From: Picochlorum sp. 'celeri'
Lineage: Eukaryota; Chlorophyta; Trebouxiophyceae
DNA length: 64,000 nt
Direction of reading: 5' to 3'
NCBI GenBank assembly: GCA_010909725.1
Contig: JAACMV010000028.1
Coordinates: forward strand, 124,001 to 188,000
Position 1 is the stretch's first letter. The number at the start of each line of letters is the position of its first letter. Under the pieces are notes generated by a model. That model worked only from the letters and a program-made list of their open reading frames with translations. It did no database searches and was not told where the DNA came from. The translations under genes and the position numbers were made by a program. Positions 10,113 through 22,400 of this stretch are shown one piece after another.

Positions 10113-12396
10113 ATGTCTGGTTGTGACGCAGACGTCGCTAGTTTGGTCCGCCAGGCGATATACGACGTCAATCAGTCAACAATCGAAGATGAGGATATAT
10201 TTGATTACTTGGTATCCGTCATTAGTGATGATACCTTTGAATTCGGTGAAAATGCGGAGGATGCACATGACACTCTGGGACCACTCTTGGTACGCTTTTT
10301 TTCCTTGATACCAATGGATACATGCACTGTGGTACATCGAACCTATACTACAAATAATGCAGATTGATGCGCAATGCGCGTCGGATGAGGAGGAATCGCA
10401 TCGAGTTTGTAAGAAACTCCAAGAAGCACTGGAAGCAGTGAAAATTGGCAGCAGTGTGGAACCAAAGCCACTGGATCAAGGTCCAGTGCTATTGGATGAC
10501 TTGAACAAGATCCAATTGCATCCTCATGATGAAAAATTAAGCACTGGTGGGAAAAATGCAGTGACAAAGGACTTTTCTTTAATGTCAGAAAAGGATGCCA
10601 TCAAATTGCAAAAGCAGGAGGAAAAGGCCATGAAATCCCGCAAAGCTGCGATGCTGTCTCACCAAAAGGAGCTAGAGCGTACGTTGCAATCAAAAGCAGT
10701 GCGGGTTGTTCGCCATACGGGGGGGCCAACGGTGAGGGATGTGTGCTTGGAAAATATCAATGTCTCAAACAAGGGCACAGAGTTGATCAGTGATTGTGAC
10801 ATCACGTTGGCGTATGGGCGGAAATACGGCTTGGTTGGAAGGAATGGAACTGGTAAAACGACGTTTTTGAGGGCATTTGCGGCAATGGAGATATCCGGCG
10901 TCCCCTGGAACTGCCAGGTTCTCCATGTGGAACAGGAGATTGTTGGTGATGACACACCTGTGATTGATGCGGTGCTTCAGTGTGACCAGGAGAGACTTGA
11001 CCTATTGGAAGAGATGGAGAAGAATCCAGAAGATGAAGCTGTGATGAAGAGATTGCATGAGATTGATGCGTTTGGAGCAGAAGCACGAGCTGCCATGATT
11101 TTAGCAGGCCTTCAATTCACACCAGACATGCAAAAGGTTTCTACAGCATCCCTTTCTGGAGGATGGAGGATGCGTGTAGCGCTGGCTCGAGCTCTGTTCG
11201 TTCAACCAGATATATTATTGTTGGATGAGCCCACCAACCATTTGGACTTGCATGCTGTTTTATGGCTGGAAGAGTTTTTAGCACACAGGTGGCCAAAGAC
11301 TGTCGTCATTGTGTCCCATGCACGTGAGTTTTTGAACACAGTCTGCACGGACATTATTCATCTATACGGTAGAAAATTGACTCCATACCGAGGCAATTAC
11401 GACGTCTTCCTCAAGACTATGGAAGAACGCTTGAAAAATGAGCAGGTCCAGGCAGAATCCATATCCCGGAAAAAGGCACACATGCAAGCCTTTGTCGACA
11501 AATTTCGTTACAATGCAAAGCGAGCAAGCTTGGTACAGAGTCGTATTAAACAGATTCAAAAGCTAGATGGGGATGCACCAGAACTCTTGGGCAGCGAAGA
11601 GGAAGAGGATGTCCGCTACAATTTCATCTTCCCTCTGCCAGAGGATGCAAACTCCCTCGGAGGACAAATTATTTCCTTCAACGATGTATGTTTCAAATAC
11701 GACACGCAACACGATTTGTTTTTCGAAAACCTATCGTTTGGAATTGATTTGTCTTCTCGAATAGTATTAGTGGGCAGCAACGGCATAGGGAAATCGACAC
11801 TGCTGAATCTGATATCTGGCACCTTGGAACCCACACAGGGCCACATCTTTCGGAATCCAAAAGTACGCATAGCAGTATTCAGCCAGCACCACGTGGACGG
11901 CATAGATTTATCATTGACGCCTCTCCAATACATGAAGCAATTCTTCCCCTCCAACAGCATCAGCGATTCCGCAGCAGAAGAAAAGTTTCGGTCCCACCTG
12001 GCATCCTTTGGCATTGACAGAGACTTGTGCGCACAGCCAGCTTATACCCTATCAGGAGGCCAGAAAAGCCGCGTCGCGCTTTCGAAAATCACCTGGGAGA
12101 AGCCTCACATTTTATTACTGGACGAACCATCGAATCACCTGGACATTGACTCGATCGATGCCATGCTGACTGGACTCCACGACTTTTCCACCCACGGCGG
12201 TGGCATCCTTATGATTAGCCACGACCAATACCTGATCGAAAGCTTCCTTTCGAGTGACGACTCCAGTGAGCGCCCTGCAGGACAAATTTGGCACGTTACA
12301 TGCCACACTGAAACGTCCCAACGACGCCACATTGACGTCTTCCCAGGAAGCTTTCAAGACTACAAAAGGAGTCTGTATTCTGCTGCTTCGTCATAG
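10113..12396 (+). CDS. ABCF3: ABCF3/GCN20-type ABC ATPase
   Basis: Two exons, 10113-10289 and 10363-12396, with a 73-nt intron (GTACGC...GCAG, phase 0); 736 aa. The 59-residue first exon matches the N-terminal region of GCN20/ABCF3, which contacts GCN1. Two soluble nucleotide-binding domains follow and there are no membrane segments. NBD1 has GRNGTGKTT, LSGGWRMR and LLLDEPTNHLD. NBD2 has GSNGIGKST, LSGGQKSR and LLLDEPSNHLD. The linker HMQAFVDKFRYNAKRASLVQ is the ABCF signature helix. The protein is expected to act on ribosomes in translational control (GCN2 pathway). TGTAA occurs about 45 nt after the stop. The second exon alone is open but would lack the GCN1-binding part. Confidence 0.95.
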
Positions 12397-12581
12397 AAGA
12401 AGAGATCATACTGTGATCATCTTTCGCTGTCATCATATTACTGTATGTAATTATAATAATAATAATGATTGCATACCACTACTATCGAGATATCTTGAAG
12501 CAGGAGGAAAAGCAAAATCATCAACATCATCACAACAACACTTCATGGTGATTGAGATGAACAAAAGAATTTTGCTGTTCG

Positions 12582-12656
12582 TGCTCCCAGACGGGCTTGA
12601 ACCGTCGACCTTACGATTATTAGTCGTACGCTCTAACCAAACTGAGCTATGGGAGC
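12582..12656 (-). tRNA. tRNA-Ile (anticodon AAT)
   Basis: The minus strand folds as a full cloverleaf. Acceptor GCTCCCA pairs with TGGGAGC, followed by discriminator A. The D arm is GCTC/GAGC. The anticodon stem is TACGA/TCGTA with loop CTAATAA, giving anticodon AAT. The T arm is GACGG/CCGTC with loop TTCAAGC. Total 75 nt, no intron, CCA not encoded. A T-rich stretch (TTCTTTT) lies just 3', a plausible Pol III terminator. Confidence 0.96.
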
Positions 12657-12861
12657 TGATACATGTATGTATGTGTGATTTCACGAATTTCCTCTAGTGT
12701 ATATTCAGGTATTCGTCTTTATCGGAGGTGGCGGCTAACCGCAAAACGCATAGATAACGCTTATTCTGCCCCTCTATTACACCGTACATGTATGTACAAT
12801 ACTTTTATTGGAATATAAATATGTATATAATAATCGATGCGCCCATGTATACAATGTAGCG

Positions 12862-14092
12862 TCATTTACCATTTGGATCTCTCCACTGGGGAGGTGGTCT
12901 TGAAAAGAGGTAGATGCCTACAATGGTGATCAAGCACCCAATCCATTTAATGGCGCTAAAACTTTCATGGAGGACCAGCCAACACATGATGAAGACGGTC
13001 ACTGTCTTTAGATGGCCCATCACCTGGAATTCTACGGCTGAGAATTTACCCAGGCATAGGTATTGGGAAATGTTGACCAGGATGGCAAGGGCTGCGGATA
13101 CTATTACGCCACCAGCGACCCACGGATTCCACACAAACTCTGTAATCCATTGGTTGGATACTTTATAGTCCATGAGCGGGCTGAGAGTCAAGAGCACCAT
13201 GCCAGAGTATGGGCCGATGAATGCGATCAGATCCATGGCACTCTTTTGCTTCTCACTCTGCATCTTCCTCACAGATATCTGTTGTAGACTGCTTGTCAGG
13301 ACAGACATCATGGCAATGGTGAATCCTGTCGCGCTAATATCGAATTCCAAGTCATTAATTGTTCTGTAATATAATAGGAATATAATAGTAAGAAGAAGAA
13401 AATATTGCCAGTGTCAAAAGAGGAATACAGGACAACGACAAGAAAAAAGAGGGCACGAAAAGAATCACTACTATATACACTAGTAGTGTTCATTAAAAAC
13501 AACGTAAGTAAAGTAAACACGTACACCAAGGCAACTCCAACAAGGGTCTGCACAATGCACCAGATTCTCCAGCGTGACAGTGGCGTGTTCAAAAGAAAGT
13601 ACTCAATCACTGCCGAGCAGGGAACAATCAAAAGCTTTGTCGCCTGCATATATAGTATGTATACATAGTAGTCATAAGAGAAGAATCAGCATCATCGTCC
13701 GAGATCATGCATATACTATACATTGAAGCCAAGGATGGAATGAAGAATTAAGGTATACCCACAGCATGGCATGTCTGTCGCACCTGGTAAAAGCTGACTG
13801 TATTCAGCATCAGGGACAGATTCAACGACACAAGCGATGACACAGCCCACAGAATCAACAGAATCGTATCAAGCTCAAATGTAAAGCTCGCACTCCCAGC
13901 ATTCCCTTTCAGAACCCTGACAAAAGCCCCACTGGCCAACAAGTGAAAACCAGTCAGAAGCGAAGGAAACTTGAATCCCCATGATGACATCACCAATCTA
14001 TTTATAAATACTATCATAACACTAGAGGATATATTTAATCCCAAGAACAAGGACTTTTTCGAAGCCACGCTCACAAATTCAGCGAAACGCAT
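12862..14092 (-). CDS. SLC35/TPT-family transporter (SLC35E3-like)
   Basis: Three exons: 14092-13784, 13643-13525 and 13363-12862. Introns are 140 nt (GTGCGA) and 161 nt (GTACGT). The joined product is 309 aa and in frame throughout. Eight to ten hydrophobic segments are visible. TPT/EamA-type landmarks include VMIVFINRLVMSSWGFKFPS, LSLMLNTVSFYQ joined to ATKLLIVPCSAVIEY, and LGKFSAVEFQVMGHLKTV. This fits the SLC35E3/GONST-like nucleotide-sugar or phosphate-exchange branch in the Golgi or ER. The splice between FYQ and ATKLL restores the conserved helix exactly, which supports the model. The substrate is not predictable from sequence. Confidence 0.87.
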
Positions 14093-14244
14093 TTTGATTT
14101 TGTTGAATTAATTCTACCAACAGCAACCTTGCTGATATAGGTTCCTCTTTAAGCCTCACACATAACGTTATATACATATATATCTATATATTTATTGGCA
14201 TAGCAGTGCTGTTAAGGAGTGCACTTGGTTTTGTACCAATCGCT

Positions 14245-14712
14245 CTACCCGAGTGATGAAGATGATGATGATGATGCGTCTTCTGAAGAAGAAGAACAGG
14301 AGATCTCCTCCTCCAGCCATTCACGTAGCAAGGATTCTGCCCTGGCTCTTTGCTCATCATCCATCTGAGCATGTGGGTCAAAATGCACAGTGAGGTCAAT
14401 GCCAAACAGGTCATTTGGCCTGACTGCCCTGGAATCACACTGGGAAAAAAATGCACGGGTCAGATCCACATCTTCCTTCGTGCTCTCTGGGTACTGGTCC
14501 ATCAATACCATCTCATATGCCTCTCGAAGACGTACGAATGCCTCATTGGCCCTCTGCTTGTCTTGCTCTGTCCTCTGCCGATCAGGGTGAAGCTCCAGAG
14601 CCCTCCTCAGGTACGCTTTGCGAATCTTTGAGACGCTCGTGGTGGCTGTATCGCTGATGCCAAGGATGGATAACGCTGTTCTATAATCCATCGCGTTCAT
14701 GCATCGTGCCAT
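14245..14712 (-). CDS. Small J-domain (DnaJ) protein
   Basis: Intron-free, about 155 aa from the ATG at 14712; ATGs at 14700 and 14691 are also possible. The N-terminal J-domain reads YRTALSILGISD, IRKAYLRRALELHPDRQ (with HPD) and ANEAFVRLREAYEMVL. The rest is acidic and ends in a Ser-rich run encoded by a TCA/TCT microsatellite. It should stimulate an HSP70 partner. No zinc-finger or C-terminal substrate domain is present, so it is a type III J-protein. A small ORF on the same strand stops 22 nt upstream of this start. Confidence 0.85.
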   Translation of the reverse strand: MARCMNAMDYRTALSILGISDTATTSVSKIRKAYLRRALELHPDRQRTEQDKQRANEAFVRLREAYEMVLMDQYPESTKEDVDLTRAFFSQCDSRAVRPNDLFGIDLTVHFDPHAQMDDEQRARAESLLREWLEEEISCSSSSEDASSSSSSSLG

Positions 14713-14734
14713 GGACGATTCAGGTGACAACAAC

Positions 14735-14905
14735 TCATGTCAGGGCAAAGAACCAGCTACAAACCCCGTTGACCGTTCGGGGTCGCCGTCCTGCGTACGT
14801 TCCTCTTTGCGTCTGTGACTTCACAGGGGCATTAAGTGATATTATTATACGTATTTGAGTATATTTTCTCACCAAGAGTAGCATATTCTGATTGGTTTGA
14901 GCCAT
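14735..14905 (-). CDS. Small ORF just upstream of the DnaJ gene, unrecognised
   Basis: An open frame of 56 codons from the ATG at 14905 ends with TGA at 14735, 22 nt before the J-domain ATG. It begins MAQTNQNMLLL and ends GVCSWFFALT with a basic middle (RGTYAGRRPRT). A GTGAGA donor after the first 11 codons and AG acceptors further on would allow an in-frame intron of about 60-70 nt. I do not recognise the product. It may be a uORF or leader ORF of the DnaJ transcript, a small separate protein, or chance. Confidence is low. Confidence 0.25.
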   Translation of the reverse strand: MAQTNQNMLLLVRKYTQIRIIISLNAPVKSQTQRGTYAGRRPRTVNGVCSWFFALT

Positions 14906-15077
14906 TATTTTCGAATCCTGATGAACGTTGCTGAAACCATATTTGTTGCATAGGAAGATGGATATGATTCCATGCCAGGAATCATACATCGCTACACTAA
15001 TTCATTCATAGTATTCTCAGCAATGAACATGAAAGGTTCTTTCCATTAAGGAGTACCCAGTCACAACGAAGAGTATC

Positions 15078-16962
15078 ATGTTGCGTAGAAGTGCACATCA
15101 GATGACCGCATCTGTTCTGCAACGATTGGTACGCTATTTTTCTTCTTTGTTTTCCTTTATCTGTCACTCTAGATCACTCAGCGTATGGTTTGAATTGCTT
15201 TCTATTATAGGGCTCTGTGGATGATTGTCTTGTTGCCACGCTGAAGAGAAAGGGTTTGGGGCGGTGGTGTGTTTTCACTCAAGGAACTCAACAGGTGCAA
15301 GGGCGATATTTTGGGGCGACTCGGAGGGTATTGGATGGGTCGAAGGGTGGCCCTACCACAAAGGAAGAAAAGAAGGATGAGAAGTCTATTGACTTTATTC
15401 TTGTGGGGAGTGGCGTTCTTGGGTTGGCCATGCTGGCCAACGCTGCTGGAGTGTTTGGAGGCGGGGGTGGTGGTGGTAAACAGCCATCTGATACCACAGA
15501 TGGATCAGGGGATTCTGTAGTATTATCACATGATGATGATGATGATAACGGTGAATACCAGGTCCATGATGAGCATCCTCATGACGATGCCTCTTCAACA
15601 GAGGATGTGCAGAAGAGGCATGATGGTGGTGGCAAGGAAGAGGAGGACCATGGGCACATGGAGCAAGATAATAAACAAGAAGAAGAAAAAGAGAATGGCG
15701 TGACAATTCTAGACAGTCACCATGTTTTAGGGTCTATTGAATCTGTGTTGACAAAATCGGCTGATAGAATGTTACAAGAGGATGCAGATAATGTATCAAC
15801 TCATGAAACTACCCAAGAACAAAAAGAAGAAAATGAGGAAGACAAGAAACAAGAAGATTCTCATGCTGCTGTACATGATGCTACAGCAACTATGTCTGCT
15901 ATTTCTTCAGCCATGGCAGATACGGCCGGGGAGTCTGTGGCAAGTTCCATTATTGGAATGTCCAGAGAGGCTGCTGCTCCGGCATCTGAAGCAGACGAGA
16001 AGAAGGAACCAAAAGATTCTCCAAAAATCGAGGCACCAACTGCCATAGTATCTGATGCAACAAATATTTCTGCGTCTCAGTTGTTGCAAATGGCATCAAT
16101 GTACGAAGAAGAAGGCAACATCATGTGGGAGTCATTTCCAGCACGGCACAGACAGGCAGAGGCAGATGCAAAGACTCTCACATTGCTCTTGAAGGAAACA
16201 AAGGATGCATATGATAGAGAGTTACAGAGATTGCATTCCAAAGCCAAGAAATTCAAAGCAACTCTTGAGAATTTGGAACATATGCAACACGAGTTGTTGG
16301 AAGCACAGGCAGCAACGCTGCACATTGATCACGAAAAGAACATTACTAGAGAGCGGGTGAAGCGCCAAGAGGTGCTCGATTCTGCCCGGATACAGTTAGA
16401 CTCTCTTTCTGTGGCTTTATCACGGCAGTCGGAAAGAGCCAAGAAGAGTCAAGAAGCGCATAAAATGTCGAGCGCAGTGTTCCATATTCGTGATGCCTTG
16501 GAGCATGGCAGGGATTTTTCAGCATCAGTAGAGTACTTGAAGAGTCTCGATGACAAGGTGGCCAACATTGCTCTTGAAAACATAACAACAGATAGACCAA
16601 TCAAGACAAGGCATGTGTTGCTCTCTGAATTTGAAAAAAGAGTCAAACGACCTGCCATGGAGCTGTCCTACATTCCTCAAGGGGAAGGAGGAGGTATGAT
16701 GACATCCTTGGTCGCAAAGATTGCCAATGCTCTGAAAATCGACAATGAGGACGATACTATGCAAAGCTTGGTGGGTACGATAGAGCAAGGAGACATCCTT
16801 GAGGCAGCAGAGCAGTTTTCTAAACTGGTAGAGGGTACAGTGGCGGCACATGCCATTCGGGATTGGTTGCACGATGTCAAGACAAGCTGTGCAGCTGCCC
16901 AAGCATTAAAAATCTTAGATGCTAGAGCTGCTTGCTTATCATCTCCGTATCATAATCATTAA
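15078..16962 (+). CDS. MIC60: MIC60/mitofilin (MICOS inner-membrane organiser)
   Basis: Two exons, 15078-15128 and 15211-16962, with an 82-nt intron (GTACGC...TATAG, phase 0); 600 aa. Exon 1 (MLRRSAHQMTASVLQRL) is an amphipathic, basic mitochondrial presequence. One membrane segment (FILVGSGVLGLAMLANAAGV) lies near residue 75, followed by a long acidic low-complexity stretch. A coiled coil follows at about 300-420. The C-terminus carries the mitofilin signature: LVGTIEQGDILEAAEQF, AIRDWLHDVKTSCAAAQALK and ILDARAACL. MIC60 shapes crista junctions in the inner membrane. The acidic region is longer than usual. Confidence 0.9.
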
Positions 16963-17026
16963 AGAATTGAATGAAACAATAAAAAGAATGATGGCATTCA
17001 TTTGATTGAATTCAAAGCCTTTGGCT

Positions 17027-18013
17027 TCATGGGCTTGCCCTGGCAAACCTGCCTTTGACTCGAACTCTCTTGTCAGCATTATCCTTCCTCATTTGATATC
17101 GAATGTGCTTCTTAAACGACCGTTTGGCCTTCTTTTTCCTATATCGCTCGACACAGGCCATGCGCTTGGCAGAGGACTTGGATGCAGATGATGATGATGC
17201 CTGTGGCATGGCTCTCTTGCTGCAAAAATGGGTCCCCTGCCCGGAATCGGAATCTGAGGAAGGCCCCACGCCCGGAGGAACGTGCGCAGCAAAATAAATG
17301 GGCGTCGCAAAACACTGATACGGCATCATGGGACCATTGACGTACCATTGCATTGGGAATGGCACCTGTGGGTATTGCTGCTGCTCCTTTGAGCAATAGT
17401 ACCCAAACTGATTGGTATTGCTGCCATCATTGTTATCCCTCACTGGGGCATGCTGCACCATACCATGTCTCTGTTGCATTTGAATTTGCTGCATATTCGG
17501 TACCATGGGAGGCATCATCATATTGGGCTGCATCATTGTTGAGTTGTTGTAGCTAATTGGCATTCCATTCACAACATGTTGCTCCTTCCCACCACAATGA
17601 TGTCCCATCTGGTCTCCTCCACTTCCTTCCTTTCCTAACGGGCTATTACTATTCACGAGACCCATTGGCATACATTGTGGAACCATGTCCATATCACTCA
17701 GACTCACATCCCCCCATGCTGGGAACCGTTGAGAGGACTCTCTTCCAAGACACCCATCTCCCATCTCCCGCGCAAGCATATCTCCCAAATCACCAGACTC
17801 GCAGTTAAAAGAGGGAAATATATCTGCTGCATCGTCGAAATGCTGAGGTGAGACAGATGTATACTGCCTAGACATGGATCCATTATTAGCATTGTTGTTG
17901 TTGCTCACATGCTGCTGTGACCCCCCGGCGAGCCCTACCACAGAAACAATCTGTTGCTGCTGCTGCTGCTGTGGAAACACTCGCTGTTGCTGTTGTATCG
18001 ATGCTCGTGACAT
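17027..18013 (-). CDS. CCT-domain transcriptional regulator with Gln/Met-rich activation region
   Basis: Intron-free, 328 aa; the first ATG is at 18013. The N-terminus has polyglutamine runs (IQQQQRVFPQQQQQQQ) and the middle is rich in Met, Pro, Asn and Gln (MMQPNMMMPPMVPNMQQ), typical of a disordered activation region. The C-terminal 40 residues are a CCT motif: VERYRKKKAKRSFKKHIRY, QMRKDNADKRVRVKGRFAR. CCT proteins (CONSTANS, TOC1/PRR, CMF types) bind DNA with NF-Y partners. No B-box, pseudo-receiver or GATA finger is visible, so it is closest to a CCT-motif-only protein. A G-box lies about 340 bp upstream. Confidence 0.85.
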   Translation of the reverse strand: MSRASIQQQQRVFPQQQQQQQIVSVVGLAGGSQQHVSNNNNANNGSMSRQYTSVSPQHFDDAADIFPSFNCESGDLGDMLAREMGDGCLGRESSQRFPAWGDVSLSDMDMVPQCMPMGLVNSNSPLGKEGSGGDQMGHHCGGKEQHVVNGMPISYNNSTMMQPNMMMPPMVPNMQQIQMQQRHGMVQHAPVRDNNDGSNTNQFGYYCSKEQQQYPQVPFPMQWYVNGPMMPYQCFATPIYFAAHVPPGVGPSSDSDSGQGTHFCSKRAMPQASSSSASKSSAKRMACVERYRKKKAKRSFKKHIRYQMRKDNADKRVRVKGRFARASP

Positions 18014-18437
18014 CAACAATCACTTGGTGATAATAATATTATTATAATTGTGTACTCTGTGCTGCAAGGGACACCAATGACACACGTCAACACCCATTCA
18101 TGCCACACCAATCACAGTAATAAATATATACTATATAGGGAATGAGAGAGAACGTCACATTCGCATGAAAGAGATTCCGACACGGGCTCGGACAATCATC
18201 ATGCCGAGACGGACTCGGCAGCAACCTACCTTTTTTCACTGAAATCACCACCAACATATATAGAGTACAATCATATGTGTTACTTTTTTACTTTCGTCCG
18301 TTAAATAATACAAATATAAATCAATAGAAGGGTGGTTGTCCTCGCCCCCGTATTTTCCGCACGTGCACGGAAGCGAAACACGCGCGCTTTCTATCGCGCC
18401 TATTTTCAGTGGCCCAGATTCACCCAAGCGGATCTGA
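18014..18437. other. Intergenic, likely promoter of the CCT gene
   Basis: No gene is seen here. The region separates two minus-strand genes and should hold the promoter of the CCT regulator. It contains an AT-rich TATATACTATATA stretch near 18125, repeated CTCGG elements at 18185-18222, and a G-box inverted repeat at 18355-18372. Confidence 0.5.
18355..18372. promoter_or_regulatory. G-box (CACGTG) inside an imperfect inverted repeat
   Basis: A central CACGTG at 18360-18365 is flanked by TTCCG and CGGAA arms. G-boxes bind bZIP and bHLH factors in plants. The site lies in the upstream region of the CCT-domain gene. Function is inferred from sequence only. Confidence 0.4.
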
Positions 18438-19291
18438 TCAGCCATTGCAATCAACCATAAAGTATGTGTCGATATCTGCCACCTGCGTCGGCCCGAAGAA
18501 CTGCCATATCCCTTTGGCATGAACATCTCCCTGTAGGAAGAATGTCAATGCATGAGGAAATGTCGAACATTGACTTATGATGCTGAGAATATAGTCCTTG
18601 GGTACATCTGATGCATCCATGGTCAATGTGAGCATGGATGGCAGGGATCTCCTGGCAATGGTGGTTGTATGGATTTTCTTCGAGCCAGCAAGAGCATCAT
18701 AAAATAACACTTGTAATCTCCCGCTGACATTTGTTGGCAGAAAGTTGGGGTTGTATACTGGAATGGTGACGTTCAGCCTGACCTGATACCAAGCCTTTGT
18801 TGTGTTCCATAGCATTTGATCTGGTACAACATCCACCTGCCCAATGCTCATTGTCCTTGGAACCATCACATACACGGTAGAGGCTATGATCAATGCAAAG
18901 GTGAGCATATACAAGGCAGTGAGTCGAGCACTTCGAGGCTGCCTCGTGCGGGTGGTTTCCGACAGAGGCACAAGAGTCAAATACCCAGAGGGAGGAAATT
19001 GCTGCTGCTGCTGTTGACTGGCCTGTTGTTCGCTTCTACTACTACTACTACTAAAGAATAAGAATCTCTTGGATAATCTGCATCGACAGAGGTTGATTAA
19101 AATCCAATTCCATGACAGCCAGGCTGTGCGTGTTTCATGAATTCGCAGAAATGTGATTACACATAGTATTGGTCACAACCGTACCTTGTCCATAGAGAAG
19201 GAGAACTATTTCCATGTGGAAGTGCATCTCCACCGGGTGGAGGTGTCCCATATCTATCATGCGAGTCAAGTAAAGGATTGGAATCCGTCAT
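18438..19291 (-). CDS. TMEM106-like single-pass membrane protein
   Basis: Two exons, 19291-19185 and 19077-18438, with a 107-nt intron (GTACGG...GCAG, phase 2); 248 aa. The cytosolic N-terminus is Ser/Gln-rich, then GYLTLVPLSETTRTRQPR matches the LVALIPYSDQRLRPRR-type segment of animal TMEM106 proteins. A membrane helix covers residues about 88-108 and ends in VPRTMSIGQV. The lumenal part is a LEA2/FN3-like beta domain with NVTIPVYNPNFLPTNVSGRL, a conserved Cys (ISQCSTFPHAL) and a terminal YFMVDCNG, echoing the terminal YVDC of TMEM106. Animal TMEM106 acts in lysosomes. The algal role is unknown. Confidence 0.75.
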
Positions 19292-19439
19292 GACTGTTCC
19301 ATTTCTCTGCTATATCTTTACTTCATGACCTGGAATCATCACTTGTTGGGTTTTATTATTACCAATAGTTATTCAATTTAATTTACATTTACATGCTGTG
19401 TTATTTGTATCAACTAGGAGGTGTTGGACGTTGATCAGA

Positions 19440-22400
19440 TTACTGTCCTTTCCATGGCCAGGCTTTGAGTGACAACTGCCACAAGGCATTGGCGACGCTG
19501 GATATCATTGATGCCTTTGGATTGGTCTCATCTGTATCTGACAGTTGGGATGGATGTGAGACGGCAGACACGAGTGACTCTTCTTCTGCCTGCTCAACAT
19601 CAACATCCTCATTCTTTGTCTCGGAAGCAGATGGCCAATGCTGCATGCTTTGATGATACTGTACGAGCTCATTAGCATCGAACGACATGTTTCTTCTCGA
19701 AAAATGGATATGTTGAATGACTTCGGATATTGAGTTGGTCACGGACACATCGGGTTGCTCTGCAGTATGTTTGGGTGATGTGCAGGTGAGGATTGTGTCT
19801 TGGTGTAGCTCATACCACAAGGCAACGTCTGCTGGGGAGAACAGGTCGCGAGAGAATCGAATCCTCAAAAGCTTTTGCTTTCCATTCTTCATGGTAAAAG
19901 TCGCTGAGACGCCTTGGTCCAGTTCCTCTGTCCAACAGTATGATGGACTGGGTGGGCCTTCAGGAATGGTCTGGCTCATATGGCCTCCCACCAGAAGCCG
20001 TTCTTCTTTATCTTTCAATTCCTGTTCCCATTGTTTCAACATGTACTTTTGTTCTTGCAATGTTGCAAGCTTTTCGCTCTCAAGCCTTGACTCGTGAGAA
20101 TACTGTGGCCTTGCCACAGAGGTGGCAGTGTCCTGTGCATCATGAGATGTGTCGCTCTTCTTTTTCTTTTTCCAACGAGAAGGGGTGTGTTCAACAGAGT
20201 TTGAAGACTCTTGTGCCTGAAATGAGGAGCTTTGATATCTTGATGGCGCTTCCCATGATTCAGAAAAGCTATTCAGACTATGGTGGGATGCAAACTGCCC
20301 AATTGAACGGCGCACATGTCTCATGTCTCCGGATTGTGATGTTTCTGATACGCTAATGACAGATTTTGATGGTCTCGATAAGCTGGCATGGAGACTATCG
20401 CGGCTGAAGGAATCCCTCGAGGACATGTCCAGACTGCGTCCTCTGTTTGATTCTGTTTCATGCAGATGGGCACTCGTCTTTTCAATACGCGCATGCAATC
20501 CTTGCAGCGTACTAGATCTTTCCATCAATGTATTGAAATAGTAAGAAGCGGTATCCCATGCATCTCTGCTAAAGTCGGAGACAAGCTTCTTTGTATTGTG
20601 TTTGCACACAACACTGGAGCAAAAGGATCCGCATGCCACGCTGGATATATGTCGCGATTTTAGTGCTTCGATCATCACTGGAAAGACTGAATCTTCCAAT
20701 TTACCTTGTCCAAGTTGGCCTTCTCTGCCTCTGCCCCATGCAAACACAAGCGACGATACCTCACCCACTGGCCTGGCACTCCTTCTGTCAAAGGGCCGCC
20801 CAGCAACGACCACATGATGCATTCCACAGTCAATCTTGTCTACAAAAACATTCGATAAAGGTCCTCGTACTGCTACCGGTGAATATGCTCCTTCCCATGG
20901 ATGTGGGGTGCTTGATAAAGTTGATTGGTGAATAATACATCCCATGCTCCCCATCTGATAGACAGCACCTGCTGTGGAAATAACAGCTGTAAAATTTGAT
21001 CCAGCCGCGACATCCTTTACCGAATCTCCTTCCAAAGGACCTTTTACCATTCTAGGCGCTAGTTCTCCACGATATATAGTATCTTCGCCATGCCCAAGAC
21101 AACCTTTGTTGTTCTCACAAAATTCACGACCCTGTCCCTGCAAGCAAGGCGAGTGTGCACCACCCCATGTAAACAAATACCCCCCTCGCCCTTCTCGATA
21201 ACAATCAATCGTAGCATCTGGAGTCAAAATAGTTCCAAAGGTACTCGATATATGAGACAGTGTTCTCCTATGCTTATGATGTGGGCTTCTTTGAACCTCT
21301 TCTACATATGCTTGTTCTTGACTTTGAGGAGGAGGATCCCCCTCTGATTGAAATCGAACAATTGCTGCAGAATGCCACAAGCCGCAAGCTACTTTTTGGA
21401 CTACTCCTGGAAGATCTGCCACAAGGGTTGGCTGTGCACGACTCTGCACATCCCCATGCCCCAACTTGCCTGCCAAGCCTTCTCCCCACGTGTACAACTT
21501 TCCTTGACTGCATATACCTCCACAATGATATGGACCACAGGCAACAGATGCAATTTTAATTCGTGAGAAAACTCCAGAGTTCAACAAGGATGGAATTGGA
21601 GAGGCACACTTGCCCCAAGCATAGACTCTCCCATCCTCTGTCACAGCTAAAGAAGATTCATTGCTCAAGTGCACATCGACTATCGATGAAAGAGTGTCAA
21701 AACCATACTCAATCTTTCTTGGATGCGAGAGATCATCATCATGCCCCAAGCCAAGCTTACCATTCTTTCCATCCCCAAAAGAGTACACACATCCTTCAGC
21801 AGATTGTATAACACAGTGCCTATGTCCCACGCAAGCCTTCTCAATATTTAGCAGATTATTAGATGGAATCAACAGAGGAATAGAAGATTGTGGTAATGAA
21901 GAACTAGGTGATGTGCAAAAATGCAACATGTTCCCTGCAGGCAGCATTGCCTCCAACCCCTGATATTCTTTGTGTGGGCTAGCTGCCTTGTTGGTAAACG
22001 TGATTGACTCATCCCCGAGGAAATTCACGTTACCCCACATCATCATATCTCCCAAGTCTCTCCGGATGATTGGAGGCCTTTCCCCCTGAACCATGACCTG
22101 ATGTGCATATCGAGCAGCCTCAACAAGACCCTGGTACCACACATCCCTCTGAGCCTTGTTTAAAAATGTCAGGTCTAGGGTTCTTGAACTCTGATTCATA
22201 TTTCCACTCGTATTCACATAAGCAGATGATGACGCATCATACACGAGAGAGAAGGACGAAGCCTCATCCTTCAGAGGAAACTTTCTAAACACTGGCGACG
22301 CTTGACCAAGCAGAATATCCTGCACCCGAGACAGAGGAACTGAACGCCGTGTGCCCGATGACCTCGTCCATACCAATTCCATGGAATCCTCAGACAGCTG

